Shown here piece by piece: positions 6,008 to 8,299 of a stretch of DNA of 8,299 nucleotides (the first letter of the stretch is position 1; each line of letters begins with the position of its first letter). The notes under the pieces were generated by a model. That model worked only from the letters and a program-made list of their open reading frames with translations, had not been told where the DNA came from and searched no databases. This DNA is from Trebonia sp. (GTDB lineage: Bacteria; Actinomycetota; Actinomycetes; Streptosporangiales; Streptosporangiaceae), in NCBI GenBank assembly GCA_030038035.1, contig JASHPP010000503.1, positions 1 to 8,299 of the forward strand. The letters are read 5' to 3'. The position numbers and the translations under genes are program-made.

Positions 6008-7189
6008 GTGAGCACGAAGATCCCGCTAGAGCGCAGCCTGCCGGCTGCCAGCTACATCTCGGCGGAGGCGTTCGCCAGCGAGCGGGCGGGTGTCCTGTTC
6101 GCGGACTGGTTCTGCGCCGGGCGGGCGGAAGCGCTGGCCGCGCCAGGGGATTACCTGACCGCCGACGTGGCAGGCGAGAGCATCCTGGTGGTCCGCGGCA
6201 AGGACGGCTCGCTGGCCGGCTTTTACAACCTGTGCCGGCACCGCGGGTGCCGGCTTGTCCCGGCGGCCGGCGCCCAGCCGGCGGCGAACCTGGCGCGCAG
6301 CGGCCGCGCGGACGGCTCGATCCGCTGCCCTTACCACGGCTGGACCTTCGGCCTGGACGGGCTGCTGCGCTCCGCGCCGTTCCTGCCTGACCTGCGCCGC
6401 TACCGGGACCGGCTGGCGCTGCACCCGGTCGGCGTCGCCACCTGGGGCGGGTTCATCTTCATCCGGCTCGACCAGCGCGCCGGCGAAAGCCCGCTGGCCG
6501 GCCAGCTGGACGGGGCCGACAGCCGTCTCGCCGCCTACCCGCTCGCCGAACTGCGGACCGCCGGCAGGCGCGTCTACCACGTCGCCGCCAACTGGAAGGT
6601 GATCTGCGAGAACTACAACGAGTGCTATCACTGCGGCCCGGTCCACCCGGAACTGTGCGACCTGGTCCCGGCGTTCCGCCGCGGCGGGGGCAACGACCTC
6701 GACTGGGAGGACGGCATCCCGCACCGCGAGGGCGCCTACACGTTCACGGTGACCGGCACGACCAGGCGCGCGCCCTTCCCCGGGCTGAGCGAGAAAGACA
6801 TCGCGCGGCACCGCGGCGAGCTCATCCTGCCCAACCTCATGCTCAGCCTGTCGTCGGACCACGTGGCCGCCTTCACGCTCTGGCCGCACGACGCCGGGCA
6901 CACCACCGTGCTCTGCGACTTCCTGTTCCACCCGGCCGAGATCGCCCGCGCCGACTTCGATCCCAGCGACGCCGTCGAGTTCTGGGACCTGGTGAACCGC
7001 CAGGACTGGTCGATCTGCGAGCAAGTCCAGGACGGGATGGGCTCGCGGATGTTCACGTCCGGCTACATGGCCCCCATGGAACAGCCGAGCGCCGACGTCG
7101 GCCGCTACGTCACCAGGCGGCTCGGCGCCCCGGCGGCCGGGATCAGCGCAGACGCGCCAGGTCACGGACCGATTTCCCACGCTGACTAA
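6008..7189 (+). CDS. Rieske non-haem iron oxygenase, alpha subunit (CntA/GbcA-like group)
   Basis: This is the oxygenase component of a Rieske oxygenase system, 393 residues. The N-terminal [2Fe-2S] domain has Cys76-R-His78 and Cys107-P-Y-His110. The 28 residues between the two pairs exceed the usual 15-17. The catalytic domain has NWKVICENYNECYHCGPVHP (195-214), giving iron ligands His208 and His213. Asp333 in NRQDWSICEQVQ (330-341) is the likely third ligand. The residue that bridges electron transfer to the iron is Glu205, whereas aromatic-ring dioxygenases have Asp there. Glu is reported as the distinguishing feature of carnitine monooxygenase CntA, so a quaternary ammonium or N-methyl substrate is plausible but not shown. 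The enzyme needs a reductase, and none is in the window. The GTG start follows a perfect AGGAGG. The gap to the next gene is 25 bases without a terminator, so it is probably in the same operon. Confidence 0.94.
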   Translation: MSTKIPLERSLPAASYISAEAFASERAGVLFADWFCAGRAEALAAPGDYLTADVAGESILVVRGKDGSLAGFYNLCRHRGCRLVPAAGAQPAANLARSGRADGSIRCPYHGWTFGLDGLLRSAPFLPDLRRYRDRLALHPVGVATWGGFIFIRLDQRAGESPLAGQLDGADSRLAAYPLAELRTAGRRVYHVAANWKVICENYNECYHCGPVHPELCDLVPAFRRGGGNDLDWEDGIPHREGAYTFTVTGTTRRAPFPGLSEKDIARHRGELILPNLMLSLSSDHVAAFTLWPHDAGHTTVLCDFLFHPAEIARADFDPSDAVEFWDLVNRQDWSICEQVQDGMGSRMFTSGYMAPMEQPSADVGRYVTRRLGAPAAGISADAPGHGPISHAD

Positions 7190-7199
7190 CCCGATCGCG

Positions 7200-7204
7200 A
7201 GGAG
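7200..7204 (+). promoter_or_regulatory. Ribosome binding site of the substrate-binding protein gene
   Basis: AGGAG lies ten bases before ATG 7215. It favours that start over the in-frame ATG at 7302 (Met30), which has no Shine-Dalgarno sequence before it. Confidence 0.5.
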
Positions 7205-7214
7205 TTGACACGAC

Positions 7215-8299
7215 ATGCCCGCTGCAGATGGGTTCCCGCCCAGACGACTGCCCCCGCCAGGCCGGATAGGCCCGGCGGGAAAGGCCGCGCCACCGGCGTG
7301 GATGCCCGACCGGCGCGGATTCCTGCGCCTTTCCGGCGCGGCCGGGCTGCTCGGCGCGGCCGGCGTGCTGGCCGGCTGCTCGTACGGCACCCAGGCCGCC
7401 ACCGCCGAGTCGGCGCCGGGCGGCGGCGCCAAGATCCGCGAGTACGTCCCGGGACCGCAGCCGGTCTCCGGCGGTGCCTACGGCGGGACCGTGTCCGTCG
7501 TGTGGACAGACCCGCCGAACTCGTTCGACCCGGCGGTCGGCTACAACCTGACCGCCTGGGACGCCATCACCGAGCTGGTGTACTTCGGCGGCCTGATGGC
7601 CTACGACAAGCAGCTCGGCGGCCCGGTGCCGAACATCGCCGCGGCACCCCCGGTCATGTCGGCTGACGCCACGACGCTGACCTTCAAGCTCCGCCAGGGA
7701 GTGAAGTTCCACAACGGCCGCGACATCGTCGCCAGTGACTTCATCTACTCCTGGGAGCGGATGCTGGCCCCCGCGCTGGCCTCCTGGGCGACCAGCTACC
7801 TGACGTCGATCGTGGGCGCGAACGCCGTGATCGCCGGGAAGGCCACGCGGCTCGAGGGGGTCGAGGCGCCCGATGACTACACCCTGGTTGTGCACCTGAC
7901 CGCGCCGGACTTCACGATCCTCAACGCGTTCGCGCTGCCGATGACCGCCCCGGTGCCCAGGGAGGAGGTGGAGCGGCTCGGCGAGGTCAAGTTCGGCCAG
8001 ACGCCGGTGGGGTTCGGGCCGTTCCGCATCGTGTCCTACGACAGCGCCGCGCAGACCGCCACGTTCGAGCGGTTCGACCAGTACATGTACCCGGGGCTGC
8101 CGTACCTGGACGCGGTGACCTACCGCTGGGGCGTGGACCCGAACGTGCAGCTGCTGCAGCTGCAGAACGGCGCGGTCGACCTGCTCGGCCCGGGGATCCC
8201 GTCGTCGCAGGCGGCGCACGTGCTGGCCACGCCGAGCCTGGCGGCGCTGACCCAGGAGCGGCCCTCGCCGGGGAACCTGTGGCTGACGATCTACCTGGA
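7215..8299 (+). CDS. ABC transporter substrate-binding lipoprotein, family 5 (oligopeptide/dipeptide type), 3' end cut by window edge
   Basis: The frame is open from ATG 7215 to the right edge, giving 361 residues of a family normally about 500-600 long. The leader has a twin-arginine motif DRRGFLRLSG (residues 32-41), a hydrophobic Ala/Gly/Leu stretch (41-53) and a lipobox LAGC with Cys55. This predicts a Tat-exported protein, lipid-anchored on the outside of the membrane. About 31 residues rich in Pro precede the twin arginines. The mature part carries family 5 hallmarks: NSFDPAVGY (102-110), TLTFKLRQGVKFHNGRDIVA (154-173) with DFIYSWERML after it, and VGFGPFRIVSY (265-275). It would capture a peptide-like or other small solute for an ABC importer. 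The permease and ATPase genes would be expected just to the right. Its place behind the oxygenase suggests that it imports the operon's substrate. Confidence 0.93.
   Translation, partial: MPAADGFPPRRLPPPGRIGPAGKAAPPAWMPDRRGFLRLSGAAGLLGAAGVLAGCSYGTQAATAESAPGGGAKIREYVPGPQPVSGGAYGGTVSVVWTDPPNSFDPAVGYNLTAWDAITELVYFGGLMAYDKQLGGPVPNIAAAPPVMSADATTLTFKLRQGVKFHNGRDIVASDFIYSWERMLAPALASWATSYLTSIVGANAVIAGKATRLEGVEAPDDYTLVVHLTAPDFTILNAFALPMTAPVPREEVERLGEVKFGQTPVGFGPFRIVSYDSAAQTATFERFDQYMYPGLPYLDAVTYRWGVDPNVQLLQLQNGAVDLLGPGIPSSQAAHVLATPSLAALTQERPSPGNLWLTIYL

Noticed and set aside
6026..7432. 468-residue minus-strand frame opposite the Rieske gene and the start of the lipoprotein gene
   Set aside because: It spans two well-supported plus-strand genes and their gap, has no domain signature, and has low-complexity composition typical of a shadow frame.
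7205..7666. 153-residue frame starting at TTG 7205, overlapping the lipoprotein start
   Set aside because: It is Arg-rich with no motif and is out of frame with the twin-arginine, lipobox and family 5 signatures read from ATG 7215.

Overview
This window looks like a chromosomal segment of a very GC-rich actinobacterium. Codon third positions are strongly G/C, start codons include GTG, genes overlap by ATGA or GTGA, and both regulators are TetR-type. The substrate-binding protein also carries a twin-arginine plus lipobox leader, as is common in filamentous actinobacteria. I cannot name the genus. Nearly all the DNA is coding, and the only substantial non-coding stretch is about 100 bases (3044-3143). 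I see no RNA gene, insertion sequence, CRISPR array or phage feature.

Layout. At the left edge is the 3' end of a BetI-like TetR regulator on the plus strand (1-363). Its stop codon overlaps tail-to-tail with the stop codon of a CocE/NonD-type serine hydrolase on the minus strand (360-2354). Upstream of the hydrolase, overlapping it by GTGA, is a complete TetR regulator (2351-3043). These two genes form a minus-strand operon. A compact divergent control region (3044-3143) separates it from a plus-strand operon. That operon encodes a PYROXD2/phytoene-desaturase-like flavoprotein (3144-4787), a DAO-family sarcosine-oxidase-like flavoprotein (4784-5959), a Rieske non-haem iron oxygenase alpha subunit (6008-7189), and a Tat-exported lipoprotein of the family 5 oligopeptide/dipeptide/nickel-binding group. 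The last gene runs off the right edge (7215-8299).

How the genes may work together (inference). The lipoprotein would capture an external substrate for an ABC importer encoded to the right. The Rieske enzyme and the two flavoproteins would oxidise it stepwise, and the CocE-type hydrolase could cleave an ester or amide bond. The divergent TetR would sense the substrate or an intermediate and control both operons. The Rieske enzyme has Glu, not Asp, at the position bridging its two iron centres. This is the hallmark described for the carnitine monooxygenase CntA group, which acts on quaternary ammonium compounds. Next to a sarcosine/dimethylglycine-oxidase-like flavoprotein, this suggests catabolism of an N-methylated or betaine-like compound, possibly a conjugate or peptide. 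The substrate is not determined. No ferredoxin or reductase partner for the Rieske enzyme is in the window.
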